DNA of 64,000 nucleotides from Bacteroidota bacterium (GCA_006218065.1 VBWE01000007.1:1-64000), one strand, 5' to 3'. Shown: positions 18,430 through 28,340, counted from the first letter of the stretch. The notes: generated from the sequence alone by a model not told the origin. Program-made: numbers and translations.

Positions 18430-20304
18430 ATGAACGCCGACAACATCAGCCAGATCGATCTTGACAATGCCGGCGCCTGGGCCCTGCGTTCCGACGAGCC
18501 GAAAACGGCGATCGCCACCGCCATAAACACACGGGAAGCTTCACGCAAAATAAATTACCGGGAAGGTGAGGCATTCGCGCTGCGCACGATCATTTCCGGG
18601 TACGTGGAACTCGCCGATTTTACCGAAGCCATCCGCTACATTCCCGAAGCGCTCCGCCTGCACGAAACAATCGGCGATCCTGTTTCGCTCGGCCTGGTCC
18701 AGAATCTTGCCGGCGTGCTCAATTACCGCTACGGCCGGTATGAAGATGCGCTGCAGTATTTATTCAAAGGACTTGAAAACCGCCGCACGAGTAATGACCT
18801 GCCGGGTGTGGTTTCTTCCAAAACCAATATCGGCCTTGTTTATCACGCTTTGCAGCAATGGGACGATGCGCTGAAAGAATTTTTCTCCGCGATCGAAATC
18901 AATACGCCGCTGCAGGATTTTAATGCGGAAGCACGGCTGCTGAACAATATCGGTATCACGTATTACCGGGTCGGGAATCATGCGGAATCGCTGCATTATT
19001 TCGAACGCTCGCTCGGGGTCAAGGAAAAAGCCGGCGAACGGTCGAACCTGTACAGCGCATATTTCAACATCGCCGAATTGTGCATGAATACGGGCGATGC
19101 ACGGAAGGCGGACCAGTATTACAGGAAGTCACTCGAGCTGAGTACGGAATACGGAACAATTCTCGGCGAAGCGGTCAGCATCTTCGGTCTTGCGCGCGTA
19201 GCCCGTGCCAACCACCGATCTGAAGAAGCGGAAAAACTGGCCCTGCAGGCGCAGGATCTTTTTCTTTCACAGGATTCTAAAGAATACCTCGCCGGTTCGT
19301 ACTCTTTGCTCTGCGAGATCTGCGAAGAGCGGAAAGATTTCGAAAAAGCGCTCGACTGGCATCGCCGTTATTTCGATGTGCAGCAGGAACTGTTCAAACT
19401 GGAAAGCAGCAAGAAACTGGAAAGCTTCAAGCTGCAGCATGAACTGGAGAATGCGCAGAAAACCGCCGAGATCGAAAAACTGAAAAACGCCGAGCTGAAA
19501 AAAGCATATGGGCTCATCGAAGAAAAGAACCGGGAGATCACGGACAGTATCAACTATGCGCGGCGTATCCAGGAGGCCATGCTTCCGCTGGAATCGGATG
19601 TGCAAACGCTCCTGCCCGCTTCGTTTATCTGTTTCCGTCCGCGTGATATCGTGAGCGGCGATTTTTATTTCGTGGAACCGGTTCGCCTGAATGACGGTAC
19701 TTCACTCATCGCTTTTGCAGCAGCCGACTGTACAGGCCACGGCGTTCCCGGCGCGTTCATGAGCATCATCGGGTACAATATCCTGCGCCAGTCACTTACA
19801 CAGGGCGATGTAAATACTCCGGGCCAGGCGCTGGACTACCTGAACCATCACCTGAGCATTGCGCTCAAGCAGGAAAACAAATCGCAGCAGATGATCCGCG
19901 ACGGGATGGATGTCGCTTTCTGCGTGCTGAATCCGTCAACGAACATGCTTTATTATTCCGGCGCAAATAATCCGTGCTGGATCATCCGGAACGACGGCGG
20001 TTTTGAAGAACTGAAAGCGGACAAACAGCCGGTCGGTTTTTTCGAAATGCAGAAACCGTTCGTTACGCAGGAGTCGAAACTGGCCGAAGGCGATATGGTT
20101 TACCTTTTTACCGACGGGTATGCCGACCAGTTCGGCGGAGAGCAGGGGAAAAAATTCAAATACAAACAACTGCGGGAATTGCTGCTTCGCATGCACCGGC
20201 TTCCGCTGGCGGAACAGCAGGATATTCTCAACCGCACATTCGTGGAGTGGCAGGGAGCGCTGGAACAGGTAGATGATGTGCTGGTGATCGGGGTGCGGGT
20301 TTGA
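18430..20304 (+). CDS. TPR-SpoIIE serine phosphatase, soluble
   Basis: A 624-residue paralogue without signal peptide or membrane segment. TPR repeats (about 10-320) are followed by a long coiled coil (about 325-380, KLESFKLQHELENAQKTAEI and on) and the SpoIIE-type phosphatase domain with RDIVSGDFYF (about 405), DCTGHGVPGAFMS, DGMDVAF and DGYADQFGG. It starts one base after the membrane-anchored paralogue, so a soluble and a membrane form are likely made together and could act on the same phosphoserine target. The target is not identifiable here. Confidence 0.88.
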   Translation: MNADNISQIDLDNAGAWALRSDEPKTAIATAINTREASRKINYREGEAFALRTIISGYVELADFTEAIRYIPEALRLHETIGDPVSLGLVQNLAGVLNYRYGRYEDALQYLFKGLENRRTSNDLPGVVSSKTNIGLVYHALQQWDDALKEFFSAIEINTPLQDFNAEARLLNNIGITYYRVGNHAESLHYFERSLGVKEKAGERSNLYSAYFNIAELCMNTGDARKADQYYRKSLELSTEYGTILGEAVSIFGLARVARANHRSEEAEKLALQAQDLFLSQDSKEYLAGSYSLLCEICEERKDFEKALDWHRRYFDVQQELFKLESSKKLESFKLQHELENAQKTAEIEKLKNAELKKAYGLIEEKNREITDSINYARRIQEAMLPLESDVQTLLPASFICFRPRDIVSGDFYFVEPVRLNDGTSLIAFAAADCTGHGVPGAFMSIIGYNILRQSLTQGDVNTPGQALDYLNHHLSIALKQENKSQQMIRDGMDVAFCVLNPSTNMLYYSGANNPCWIIRNDGGFEELKADKQPVGFFEMQKPFVTQESKLAEGDMVYLFTDGYADQFGGEQGKKFKYKQLRELLLRMHRLPLAEQQDILNRTFVEWQGALEQVDDVLVIGVRV

Positions 20305-20332
20305 TGGTGGTTCGGCCTCACCCCAACCCCTC

Positions 20333-20455
20333 TCCGGCAGAGAGGGGAATTGGTTCGGTCGGCACAGGAAACTATCGTTTTCCGCGTATTTTTTTATGCG
20401 AAGCCTGGCGGCTTCACACGCAACTTTTCTCCGGCAGAGAGGGGAATTGGTTCGG
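20333..20455 (+). repeat. direct repeat pair
   Basis: The 27-bp stretch CTCCGGCAGAGAGGGG plus AATTGGTTCGG occurs at 20333-20359 and again at 20429-20455. It lies between the last phosphatase gene and a T9SS cargo gene. No gene is visible in 20305-20590. Confidence 0.7.
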
Positions 20456-20525
20456 CTGTTAGCTGACGTTAAAAAGCAAAGAGCAAAAGCAGTTTTACAA
20501 AGTCTTTGTAACAAAGTCGCTATTG

Positions 20526-20546
20526 GTCGACGTCTGAGACGTCGAC
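20526..20546. repeat. perfect inverted repeat
   Basis: GTCGACGTC and GACGTCGAC flank TGA. The flanks AGTCGCTA (left) and TAGCGAAG (right) extend it imperfectly. No T tract follows, so it is not an obvious terminator. Confidence 0.6.
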
Positions 20547-20590
20547 TAGCGAAGTTTTGTTTAAGAAATCTTGTTTAAACGATCTTTTTA

Positions 20591-20953
20591 TCACTGCACC
20601 ATAATCCGCTGCACAAACTGCTTGTCGCCGGTTTGGATAACGCAGACGTAAATACCGGTGGAAAGATCATTCATACCATACTGATATTCCTGCCCGCCGT
20701 CGAGGTGCGGGATCAGCGTTTTGGCAATCACCCGGCCGCGCACATCGCTCACGAATAAAAAAGCATTGGTCATATCCACCGAAGGTGTGATCGAAAGTAC
20801 GTTCGTCAGCGGGTTGGGATAAAAACGGACCGTTTCAGCAACAGTTCCTGCCGTGAGATCGATATTACCCTGGTCGCCATTATTCGCATCCTGGCCGAAT
20901 GCCTGTTCCCGGTTCATAACCAGTAAAAGGAAGAATATCATCAGGTAACGCAT
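20591..20953 (-). CDS. small T9SS type A sorting-domain protein
   Basis: A 120-residue secreted protein made of a signal peptide (about 1-20), a linker of about 25 residues and a T9SS type A C-terminal sorting domain beginning at the typical FYPNPLTNVLSI, with GQEYQYGMNDLSTGIYVCVI and the terminal QRIMVQ. The T9SS domain directs outer-membrane export and cell-surface attachment or release. Almost no cargo is present between signal and sorting domain, which is unusual. It may be a remnant of a larger cargo gene or a free sorting module. Confidence 0.8.
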   Translation of the reverse strand: MRYLMIFFLLLVMNREQAFGQDANNGDQGNIDLTAGTVAETVRFYPNPLTNVLSITPSVDMTNAFLFVSDVRGRVIAKTLIPHLDGGQEYQYGMNDLSTGIYVCVIQTGDKQFVQRIMVQ

Positions 20954-21281
20954 AAACGTGTGTGTTGATTCTACCTGTTAGACGATAATAATCGTGCCAT
21001 TGTTTATGATCCTTTGTAACTGGCCGGGAAAAACCTCCAGGTGGTTAAAAACCGCAAAACCCAACTTTTTGAAGTATTTGCTCGTACTTATTATAAGTAT
21101 CTCCCTTCAACCGCAGGAGCCGGCAAACCTCTTCGGTTGGACAGGTTAATTTTTATCAGTATATTTTCCAGGTAAATCAATAAGTCTGTGGCAAATACAT
21201 CTTGCTGAACAGGTATGATTTACCGGGGAATTAATTTAGTCCTGCGGTTTTTTCAACGTACATTTCGTCAAATCCCGGCCC
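20954..21281. other. intergenic region, no gene seen
   Basis: The two T9SS cargo genes diverge from here. I see a short AT-rich palindrome at about 21087 (TACTTATTATAAGTA) and a candidate -7 element TACATTTC at 21259-21266, about 15 bases before the start at 21282. Nothing else is supported. Confidence 0.4.
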
Positions 21282-22877
21282 ATGAAACGAACCTGCTTAA
21301 CCCTTTTACTCAGCGCCGCAACAATCATCCCATGTTATTCACAGGCCCTGATGAAACCCGGCATGACCGCAGTTACTTCCTACGCCATCAGTGGCGATCT
21401 CGGCATAGCTATAGATGACTACGTACTGACTGTTTACGATATCCGCCCGTTCCAGTCTTCTTCCATAGGAAATAATTTTCCCGCCGCCATGCTGCGCCCC
21501 ACCCCGCCCGCAGACAATCAATGGAAGCGGAGCCGGATGGGATCCGTGTTCGGAGTTACCAGCGATACCGTCGGCAATATTTACGTAGCTGCAGGAAATC
21601 CCTATGATATGCAAGCTGTCGGCACTGCAGGCATGGGCGGTATTTACAAAGTGAAGTGGGACGACTGGACTGTGAGCGACCTGGTAACAACCATCAATGC
21701 ACCGAGCGGTGTTTCGGCCACGCAGATTCCGAATACCGGTTGCGGGCTTGGCAACATCGGTTATGACAAGTGGCACGACCGGCTTTTTGTTACCAATTTC
21801 GAAGACGGTAAAGTTTACAATATTACGCCCACGGGTGCGGTCATTGGCAGTTTCGATCCTTTTACCCCGGACAACCAGGCTACCAGTTCGGCAGATTACG
21901 GCGAGATCGTATGGGGAGTTGATGCTTACGGACACAACACGACCGATGTGCGCGTGTATTTTGCGCGCTGGCTGAATAACGGGAGCGGATTAAATTCGAC
22001 TGAAATCTGGTCGGTGGCGCTCGATGCTGCGGGTAATTTCACCGGCACGGAACAGCTCGAATTCCAGGTTATGGAAGTGTCGCCGGGAAACGGTTCGATG
22101 CCGGTTTCGGATATTTCTTTTTCCGACGACGGCCGTATGCTGCTCACAGAAAGAACCATGATCGCTCCCAATTCCCCCAGCGCCCACCTGTCCCGCCTGC
22201 TCGAATATCAATATGTCAACAACGCCTGGGTGCTTCGTGAATATTATTATACGGGCAACTATGGCGGTCATAAAAATACAGCCGGCGGAGGCGATTACGG
22301 GTACAGTTTATACGATGCAACTGCCGATACCGTGGACGGTTGCCAGGAAATGGTTTGGGCTACCGGCGATGCTTTGAAATTCGGCGGTTACAATTACGAT
22401 AACTCATACGATTACATTTATGGCATGACCGGGATATCCATCCAGGGTAATTCCAACAGTGCTAGCGACCCTGATTTTGTTTGTACTACAAGCTATTTTG
22501 TTGACCTGAACAACGACATCACGGATATTCCGAAAATGTATATCGGCGCACTGGATATATTAAACGACTGCCGGGCGACCGCTCCGCCGCCACCGCCGCC
22601 CACGCCCACACCGGTCACCCCGCCCTGCGAAATCGCTTTGCCGAATATTGTAACGGCAAACGGCGACGGTATAAACGACTTTTTCATTATTCCCTGCCCG
22701 GGTGAATGGAAACTGGAGATTTATAATCGCTGGGGAAATAAGATTTATACCTCCAATTTTTACCAGAATGATTTCAACGGGAGAGACCTGAGCGACGGTG
22801 TGTATTACTATATCCTCGAATCGCCGGCCGACGGTAAAAAAGAAGGCGGATTTTTCCACCTGATCAGGGGTAATTAA
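21282..22877 (+). CDS. secreted protein with gliding-motility C-terminal (T9SS type B) domain
   Basis: A 531-residue exported protein. A signal peptide (MKRTCLTLLLSAATIIPCYSQ) precedes a large beta-rich region (about 25-430) that looks like a beta-propeller or SdiA-type surface domain. A proline-rich linker (APPPPPPPTPTPVTPP) leads to a gliding-motility-associated C-terminal domain (about 445-531) with NIVTANGDGINDFF, IYNRWGNKIY and DGVYYYIL. That domain is a T9SS type B sorting signal that leads to surface attachment. The function of the propeller part is unknown. It is monocistronic. Confidence 0.85.
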   Translation: MKRTCLTLLLSAATIIPCYSQALMKPGMTAVTSYAISGDLGIAIDDYVLTVYDIRPFQSSSIGNNFPAAMLRPTPPADNQWKRSRMGSVFGVTSDTVGNIYVAAGNPYDMQAVGTAGMGGIYKVKWDDWTVSDLVTTINAPSGVSATQIPNTGCGLGNIGYDKWHDRLFVTNFEDGKVYNITPTGAVIGSFDPFTPDNQATSSADYGEIVWGVDAYGHNTTDVRVYFARWLNNGSGLNSTEIWSVALDAAGNFTGTEQLEFQVMEVSPGNGSMPVSDISFSDDGRMLLTERTMIAPNSPSAHLSRLLEYQYVNNAWVLREYYYTGNYGGHKNTAGGGDYGYSLYDATADTVDGCQEMVWATGDALKFGGYNYDNSYDYIYGMTGISIQGNSNSASDPDFVCTTSYFVDLNNDITDIPKMYIGALDILNDCRATAPPPPPPTPTPVTPPCEIALPNIVTANGDGINDFFIIPCPGEWKLEIYNRWGNKIYTSNFYQNDFNGRDLSDGVYYYILESPADGKKEGGFFHLIRGN

Positions 22878-22984
22878 ATTATACTATCCCCCTGATTCAA
22901 TTATCTTTACAGCCGTAAAGGGCCGGTTTCCCGCTTCCCTCCCGGCCTCCGCCTTGTTTTGAACAACATATTTGTTCATAAAAC

Positions 22985-23015
22985 TTTGGCAATCAAAATA
23001 TCCTTATTATCTTCG
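22985..23015 (+). promoter_or_regulatory. promoter of the rplM-rpsI ribosomal operon
   Basis: TTTG (22985-22988) and TATCTTCG (23008-23015) are separated by 19 bases, the layout of the Bacteroidota housekeeping promoter. The leader to the rplM start is about 50 bases. Confidence 0.7.
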
Positions 23016-23072
23016 CAGCCCCTTTCGATGGAGAGTGGGTGCATAAATCGAACATAATAAGCTGTAAATCAA

Positions 23073-23543
23073 GTGAATACGCGAAGCTATAACACCGAAT
23101 CGATCAGTGTCGAAGAAGCCAAAGCCAAGAAAGAATGGCTGCTTGTAGATGCTGAGAACGAAACACTCGGACGCCTGGCCTCCAAAGTGGCCTACCTGGT
23201 GCGCGGAAAGCATAAAACCAGTTTCACCCCGCATATTGATTGCGGAGACAACGTGGTGATCATCAATGCTGAGAAAGTACGCCTGACCGGTAAAAAAATG
23301 GATCAGAAAGTTTACACACGTTACACGGGATATCCCGGTGGACAGCGTTTCGCAACGCCGCGTGAACTTCTGAACAAGAAACCCGAGCAGATCATCACGC
23401 TTGCGGTTGGTCGTATGCTTCCCAAGAATAAGCTGGGCGACAAGCTGCGCACAAACGTATTCGTTTATGCCGGCGGAACGCACAAGCACGAAGCTCAGAA
23501 TCCGAAGAAAGTCGATCTCAAAACTATTAAAGAGCGCGCATAA
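23073..23543 (+). CDS. rplM: 50S ribosomal protein L13
   Basis: L13 is an early assembly protein of the large subunit. The 156 residues include the family motifs VDAENETLGRLASKVA, HIDCGDNVVIINAEKV, TGYPGGQR and AVGRMLPKNKLG. The start is GTG at 23073, since no ATG lies upstream in frame and the N-terminus then has normal Bacteroidota length. Its stop overlaps the rpsI start (TAATG). Promoter at 22985. Confidence 0.97.
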   Translation: MNTRSYNTESISVEEAKAKKEWLLVDAENETLGRLASKVAYLVRGKHKTSFTPHIDCGDNVVIINAEKVRLTGKKMDQKVYTRYTGYPGGQRFATPRELLNKKPEQIITLAVGRMLPKNKLGDKLRTNVFVYAGGTHKHEAQNPKKVDLKTIKERA

Positions 23544-23929
23544 TGGAAGTAATAAACACACTTGGCCGTCGTAAAACGGCAGTTGCACGGGTTTATGTGC
23601 AGAGAGGCAACGGCGAGATCATCGTCAACAAACGCGATTATAAAGAATACTTCCCTACGGGCATCCTGCAGAGCAAAGTCATGCAGCCGCTCAACCTCAC
23701 CAACAATGCCGGCCAGTTCGACATCAAAGTGAACGTTGACGGTGGCGGAATGACCGGTCAGGCCGAAGCTGTTCGCCTGGCTATCGCCCGCGCGCTGGTG
23801 GAAATGGATCCCGAAGTGAAATCCAAACTGCGTGCAGAAGGTTTCATCACCCGCGATCCCCGCATGGTGGAACGCAAGAAGTTCGGCCGTCGCAAGGCAC
23901 GTCGTCGCTTCCAGTTCAGCAAACGTTAA
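23543..23929 (+). CDS. rpsI: 30S ribosomal protein S9
   Basis: S9 contacts the P-site tRNA through its C-terminal tail. The 128 residues start GRRKTAVARVYVQRGNG and end in the basic tail KKFGRRKARRRFQFSKR, whose final Arg reaches the tRNA anticodon. It is coupled to rplM by a one-base overlap, the usual pairing of these two genes. Confidence 0.97.
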   Translation: MEVINTLGRRKTAVARVYVQRGNGEIIVNKRDYKEYFPTGILQSKVMQPLNLTNNAGQFDIKVNVDGGGMTGQAEAVRLAIARALVEMDPEVKSKLRAEGFITRDPRMVERKKFGRRKARRRFQFSKR

Positions 23930-23962
23930 TCCGAATCAACAACACATACATCATTCATCAGA

Positions 23963-24814
23963 ATGTCAAGAACATCGTTTAACGAACTCCTTGAAGCAGG
24001 CGCTCACTTCGGGCACCTCAAGCGCAAGTGGAACCCGGCCATGGCGCCGTACATCTTCACAGAGAAGAACGGTATCCATATCATCGACCTGAATAAGACT
24101 GTTGCGAAACTCGACGAAGCATGCAATGTGCTCAAAGGTTTTGCCCGCCAGGGAAAGAAAATCCTTTTCGTGGCCACCAAGAAACAGGCCAAGGAGATCG
24201 TCGCTGAGAAAATCAAACCGCTCGGACAGCCTTACGTTACTGAACGCTGGCCCGGCGGTATGCTCACCAATTTTGCTACTATCCGCAAGGCTATCCGCAA
24301 AATGAGCAACATCGATAAAATGGCCACGGACGGCACTTTCGACAACATGTCGAAAAAGGAAAAGCTGATGCTTTCACGTGAGCGCGCCAAGCTGGAACAC
24401 CAGTTCGGTTCGATCGCCGACCTTACCCGCCTGCCCACAGCCATCTTCATCGTGGATATTTCCAAAGAACATATCGCTGTTGCAGAAGCCAAACGCCTCG
24501 GTATTATTACCATCGCCATCGTGGATACCAATTCCGATCCCGGCCAGGTAGATTATGCCATCCCGGCGAATGACGACGCTTCCACTTCGATCAGCCTGAT
24601 CATGAGCGTGGTTGCCAAAGCAATCGAAGAAGGTCTTGCCGATCGCAAAATCGACAAAGACAAAGCGGACGAAGAGAAAGAAGAAGAAGGGGAACTGAAA
24701 CTTTCGCGCAACTACGACGCCGATGAAGAAGAAGCCAGCGGCGAGAAGAAAAAGCCTGCAGCAAGCGGCCCTCCCGGCAAGCGCCCGCGCAAAAAGCCGA
24801 CAGCGAAACCTTAA
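23963..24814 (+). CDS. rpsB: 30S ribosomal protein S2
   Basis: S2 joins late in small-subunit assembly. Residues 1-225 are canonical (LLEAGAHFGHLKRKWNPAM, RWPGGMLTNFATIRK, DTNSDPGQVDYAIPANDDA). A charged, lysine- and glutamate-rich tail of about 55 residues follows, typical of Bacteroidota S2. It lies 33 bases after rpsI and 40 bases before tsf; rpsB-tsf is the conserved pairing. Confidence 0.97.
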   Translation: MSRTSFNELLEAGAHFGHLKRKWNPAMAPYIFTEKNGIHIIDLNKTVAKLDEACNVLKGFARQGKKILFVATKKQAKEIVAEKIKPLGQPYVTERWPGGMLTNFATIRKAIRKMSNIDKMATDGTFDNMSKKEKLMLSRERAKLEHQFGSIADLTRLPTAIFIVDISKEHIAVAEAKRLGIITIAIVDTNSDPGQVDYAIPANDDASTSISLIMSVVAKAIEEGLADRKIDKDKADEEKEEEGELKLSRNYDADEEEASGEKKKPAASGPPGKRPRKKPTAKP

Positions 24815-24854
24815 TTTCCTTTTGAATAATTAACAACAGCATACTTTTTCAATC

Positions 24855-25679
24855 ATGTCAACAATTACCGCAGCCGATGTAAACAAGCTCCGCACGATGA
24901 CCGGTGCGGGCATGATGGACTGCAAAAAAGCCCTCACTGAAGCAAACGGCGATTTCGAAGCCGCTATCGATATCCTGCGCAAGAAAGGGCAGAAAGTTGC
25001 AGCAAACCGCAGCGACCGTGATGCCAAAGAAGGCCGCGTGGTGGCCTTTACCGCCGATAACCGCGCCGTGCTCATCATGGTAAACTGCGAAACCGATTTC
25101 GTTGCCAATAATGCCGACTTCAGCAATTTCGTAGATACCATCGCCAAAGTAGCCCTGGAAAAAAATCCCACCGATATCGAAGCCCTCAAAGCGCTTCCGT
25201 ATGCAGGAAACGGCCAGACCATCGGCGAAAAAATCATCGAGCAGGTGGGCAAAATCGGCGAGAAAATTGAACTCAGCCGTTACGAAGTAATGAATGCCCC
25301 CGATGTTACCGCTTACAATCACCCCGGTAACAAGCTGGCGACTATCGTAGGCTTCAGCAAAAAAGCATCCGGCGAAATCGGAAAAGATGTGGCTATGCAG
25401 ATCGCAGCCATGTCGCCGGTATCGGTTGATAAAGACAGTATTCCCGCCGACCTGATCGCACGCGAACTCGAAATCGCACGCGAACAGATCCGCCAGGAAG
25501 GTAAGCCCGAAGACATGGTCGAGAAAATCGCCCAGGGCAAGCTCAACAAATTCTATAAAGAAAGCACGCTCCTGAACCAGGAGTTCATCAAGGACGGCAA
25601 GAAAACGGTTCGTCAGTATATTACTGACAGCGACAAGGAATTGTCCGTAACCGGCTTCAAGCGCATCGCCCTTGGCTGA
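24855..25679 (+). CDS. tsf: elongation factor Ts
   Basis: EF-Ts exchanges GDP for GTP on EF-Tu. The 274 residues show the N-terminal UBA-like domain (VNKLRTMTGAGMMDCKKAL), the TDFV contact region in NCETDFVANNADF and the C-terminal dimerisation region. It follows rpsB and ends at a terminator (25694). Confidence 0.97.
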   Translation: MSTITAADVNKLRTMTGAGMMDCKKALTEANGDFEAAIDILRKKGQKVAANRSDRDAKEGRVVAFTADNRAVLIMVNCETDFVANNADFSNFVDTIAKVALEKNPTDIEALKALPYAGNGQTIGEKIIEQVGKIGEKIELSRYEVMNAPDVTAYNHPGNKLATIVGFSKKASGEIGKDVAMQIAAMSPVSVDKDSIPADLIARELEIAREQIRQEGKPEDMVEKIAQGKLNKFYKESTLLNQEFIKDGKKTVRQYITDSDKELSVTGFKRIALG

Positions 25680-25693
25680 TAACATCATTCGAA

Positions 25694-25722
25694 AATCCTC
25701 CGCCAAGCGGGGGATTTTTTTT
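25694..25722 (+). terminator. terminator after tsf
   Basis: The stem AATCCTCCGC/GCGGGGGATT with a CAA loop leads into eight T residues. It ends the rplM-tsf transcript just before pyrH. Confidence 0.85.
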
Positions 25723-25724
25723 GA

Positions 25725-26453
<729 letters not shown>

Positions 26454-26477
26454 TCGTTTTACAGGCCCGGTACGTTT

Positions 26478-26665
26478 TCCGGATATGAGATTTGAGACTT
26501 GTGAAAAACAGACCGCTCAACCTGACAAGTTCCTTTACTTTTAGTCCCGGTTGATTTTCCGGATATGAGATGTGAGACTTGAGATATGAGACTTGTAAAA
26601 TAGTCAGGTCTCGGCCTGAGCGGCCTGTTTGTCTCAAATCTCAAGTCTCACATCTCATATCTGAA
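26478..26665. repeat. word-based inverted repeat between pyrH and frr
   Basis: The left side repeats words such as GAGATTTGAGACTTG and GAGATGTGAGACTTGAGATATGAGAC. The right side (about 26631-26661) is the complementary TCTCAAATCTCAAGTCTCACATCTC. The transcript could fold into a long imperfect hairpin between the two genes. The copies CCGGATATGAGAT at 26478 and 26559 are direct repeats. Confidence 0.75.
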
Positions 26666-26713
26666 ATACCCACTCCTTTTTTTATCTTTACCCATACTCA
26701 AAACAACTTGTTT

Positions 26714-27277
26714 ATGAACGAAAATCTCCAGCTTATTCTCGATACGACGCAGGAAGCGATGGAAGCGGCTGTCGGTCACCTGGAAACCGAGCTCGCCAAA
26801 ATCCGCGGCGGCCGCGCTTCTTCCAGTATGCTCGACGGCATTATGGTGGATTATTACGGTGTAAATACGCCGCTGAACCAGATGGCCAACGTCAATACGC
26901 CGGATGCGCGTACGATTTCCGTGCAGCCCTGGGACAAGTCAGTACTCGATCCCATCATGCGCGCGATCCAGGCCGCCAACCTCGGCTTCAACCCGACAAA
27001 CAACGGTTCGCTGATCATCTGCGCAATTCCGCCGATGACGGAAGAACGCCGCAAGATCCTGGTTAAAAAAGCCAACGAAGAAGGCGAACACGCCAAAGTC
27101 GGTATCCGCAACGCCCGCCGCGACGGGAACGAAGAAGTGAAAAAAATGGTGAAAGGCGGTCTTCCGGAAGACGAAGGAAAAGAAGCCGAAGCCAAAGTGC
27201 AGCAACTCACCGATACATACAGCGGGAAGGTGGACAAGCATCTCGAAATAAAAGAAAAAGAAATCATGACGGTTTGA
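26714..27277 (+). CDS. frr: ribosome recycling factor
   Basis: RRF splits post-termination ribosomes with EF-G. The start at 26714 gives 187 residues, close to the usual 185; an in-frame ATG further upstream at 26579 would add residues encoded by the inverted repeat and is rejected. Motifs seen are GGRASSSMLDGIMVDYYG, PWDKSVLDPIMRAI and KVGIRNARRDGNEEVKK. A terminator follows at 27298. Confidence 0.96.
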   Translation: MNENLQLILDTTQEAMEAAVGHLETELAKIRGGRASSSMLDGIMVDYYGVNTPLNQMANVNTPDARTISVQPWDKSVLDPIMRAIQAANLGFNPTNNGSLIICAIPPMTEERRKILVKKANEEGEHAKVGIRNARRDGNEEVKKMVKGGLPEDEGKEAEAKVQQLTDTYSGKVDKHLEIKEKEIMTV

Positions 27278-27297
27278 TCATACCGTAAAAACCAGTC

Positions 27298-27332
27298 ATC
27301 CCGGCCTCTGCAAAGGAGCCGGGATTTTTTTT
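27298..27332 (+). terminator. terminator after frr
   Basis: ATCCCGGCCTC and GAGCCGGGAT form the stem, followed by eight T residues. Confidence 0.85.
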
Positions 27333-27394
27333 CGTCCTGCCGTAGGGGTAAATGTTTCGTGGAATGTCTTATTCATAAATCAACAGCAACAACC

Positions 27395-28147
27395 ATGACA
27401 CGTTTATCGTCCGTACCGGCTTTTCGCCCGCTTTTACTGATCATCATCGGCATTCTCCTGCTGGCCTTTGCCGGCTCGTGCCGGAAAGACAATTCCCTGT
27501 TCGGCATCCGCGGAAGCGGGAACGCCGTAAACGAAACACGCGCAACGGGTATTTTCAACGGCGTATCCCTTTCTATCGACGCGGATGTCGTGCTGCATAC
27601 CGATTCGAATTGCCGCGTGGTGATTACCGCTCAGCAGAATATTCTCGATGTGCTGGAAACCGGTCTTCACGGAACGGAACTGGCCATCGGCTTCCGCGAA
27701 AACGTACGCTCGCACAGTAATATCACCATACACGTGTATGCCCCGGTTTATGTACTGGCCACAATCAGCGGAAGCGGATCGGTGAGCAATGCCGATTCGA
27801 TCCATACGACGGATTTCGAAACCAAAATCAGCGGTTCGGGAAACATCACGATCAATTACTTAGACTGCAGTACGGCGAAAGCTTCCATCAGCGGAAGCGG
27901 AAATATCACGCTCAGCGGCCAGTGCCAGTCGGCGAAATACACGATCAGCGGGAGCGGCAGCATCCGCGGCTTCGGACTCACCGGCCTGCATGGCGATGTA
28001 AATATTTCCGGTTCGGGCGATACGGAAATCAACGTCACCCAAACACTGAATATCCGCATCTCGGGAAGCGGGAACGTGTACTACAAAAACACGCCGGCCA
28101 TCCAGGTGAGCACCTCGGGATCGGGAAATGTTACGCATGTCAATTAA
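27395..28147 (+). CDS. head GIN domain (DUF2807) lipoprotein-like protein
   Basis: A 250-residue exported protein. Residues about 9-28 form a signal sequence ending near Cys29 (LLAFAGSC), consistent with a lipoprotein. The rest is a DUF2807/head-GIN beta-helix with repeated ISGSGNI, SGSGSV and SGSGDTEI turns, one per coil. Such proteins are common in Bacteroidota, and their role is not established; some appear adhesin-like. An in-frame ATG at 27359 would add 12 residues before the signal sequence; 27395 fits better. Confidence 0.8.
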   Translation: MTRLSSVPAFRPLLLIIIGILLLAFAGSCRKDNSLFGIRGSGNAVNETRATGIFNGVSLSIDADVVLHTDSNCRVVITAQQNILDVLETGLHGTELAIGFRENVRSHSNITIHVYAPVYVLATISGSGSVSNADSIHTTDFETKISGSGNITINYLDCSTAKASISGSGNITLSGQCQSAKYTISGSGSIRGFGLTGLHGDVNISGSGDTEINVTQTLNIRISGSGNVYYKNTPAIQVSTSGSGNVTHVN

Positions 28148-28179
28148 TCCCGAAACACGCATGAGCGATAATTTTTTAT

Positions 28180-28311
28180 GGTCTGATGCTATCGGTCCGA
28201 AGGACTCCTTTCCAAAGGAATCTTTCGGATCGGAGGATTCTCAAATCAAGCGTCAGAAAACTATTGATTAGAACGAATCCGTATCGAATAGTTTTCTAAC
28301 GCTTGATTTGA
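28180..28311. repeat. inverted-repeat element, copy 1
   Basis: Arms of 25 bp at 28241-28265 and 28287-28311 differ at one position and contain AAATCAAGCGTCAGAAA. To the left lies GGTCTGATGCTATCGG (28180-28195), then an extra palindrome-like block (28196-28236). The copy at 33720 has the same order on the opposite strand. Confidence 0.8.
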
Positions 28312-28340
28312 ATTTACCGGAGAAGGTAAGGGTCCGGTTG

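Noticed and set aside
26579-26713. N-terminal extension of frr
   Set aside because: The extra codons come from the inverted repeat, and ribosome recycling factor has the expected length from 26714.
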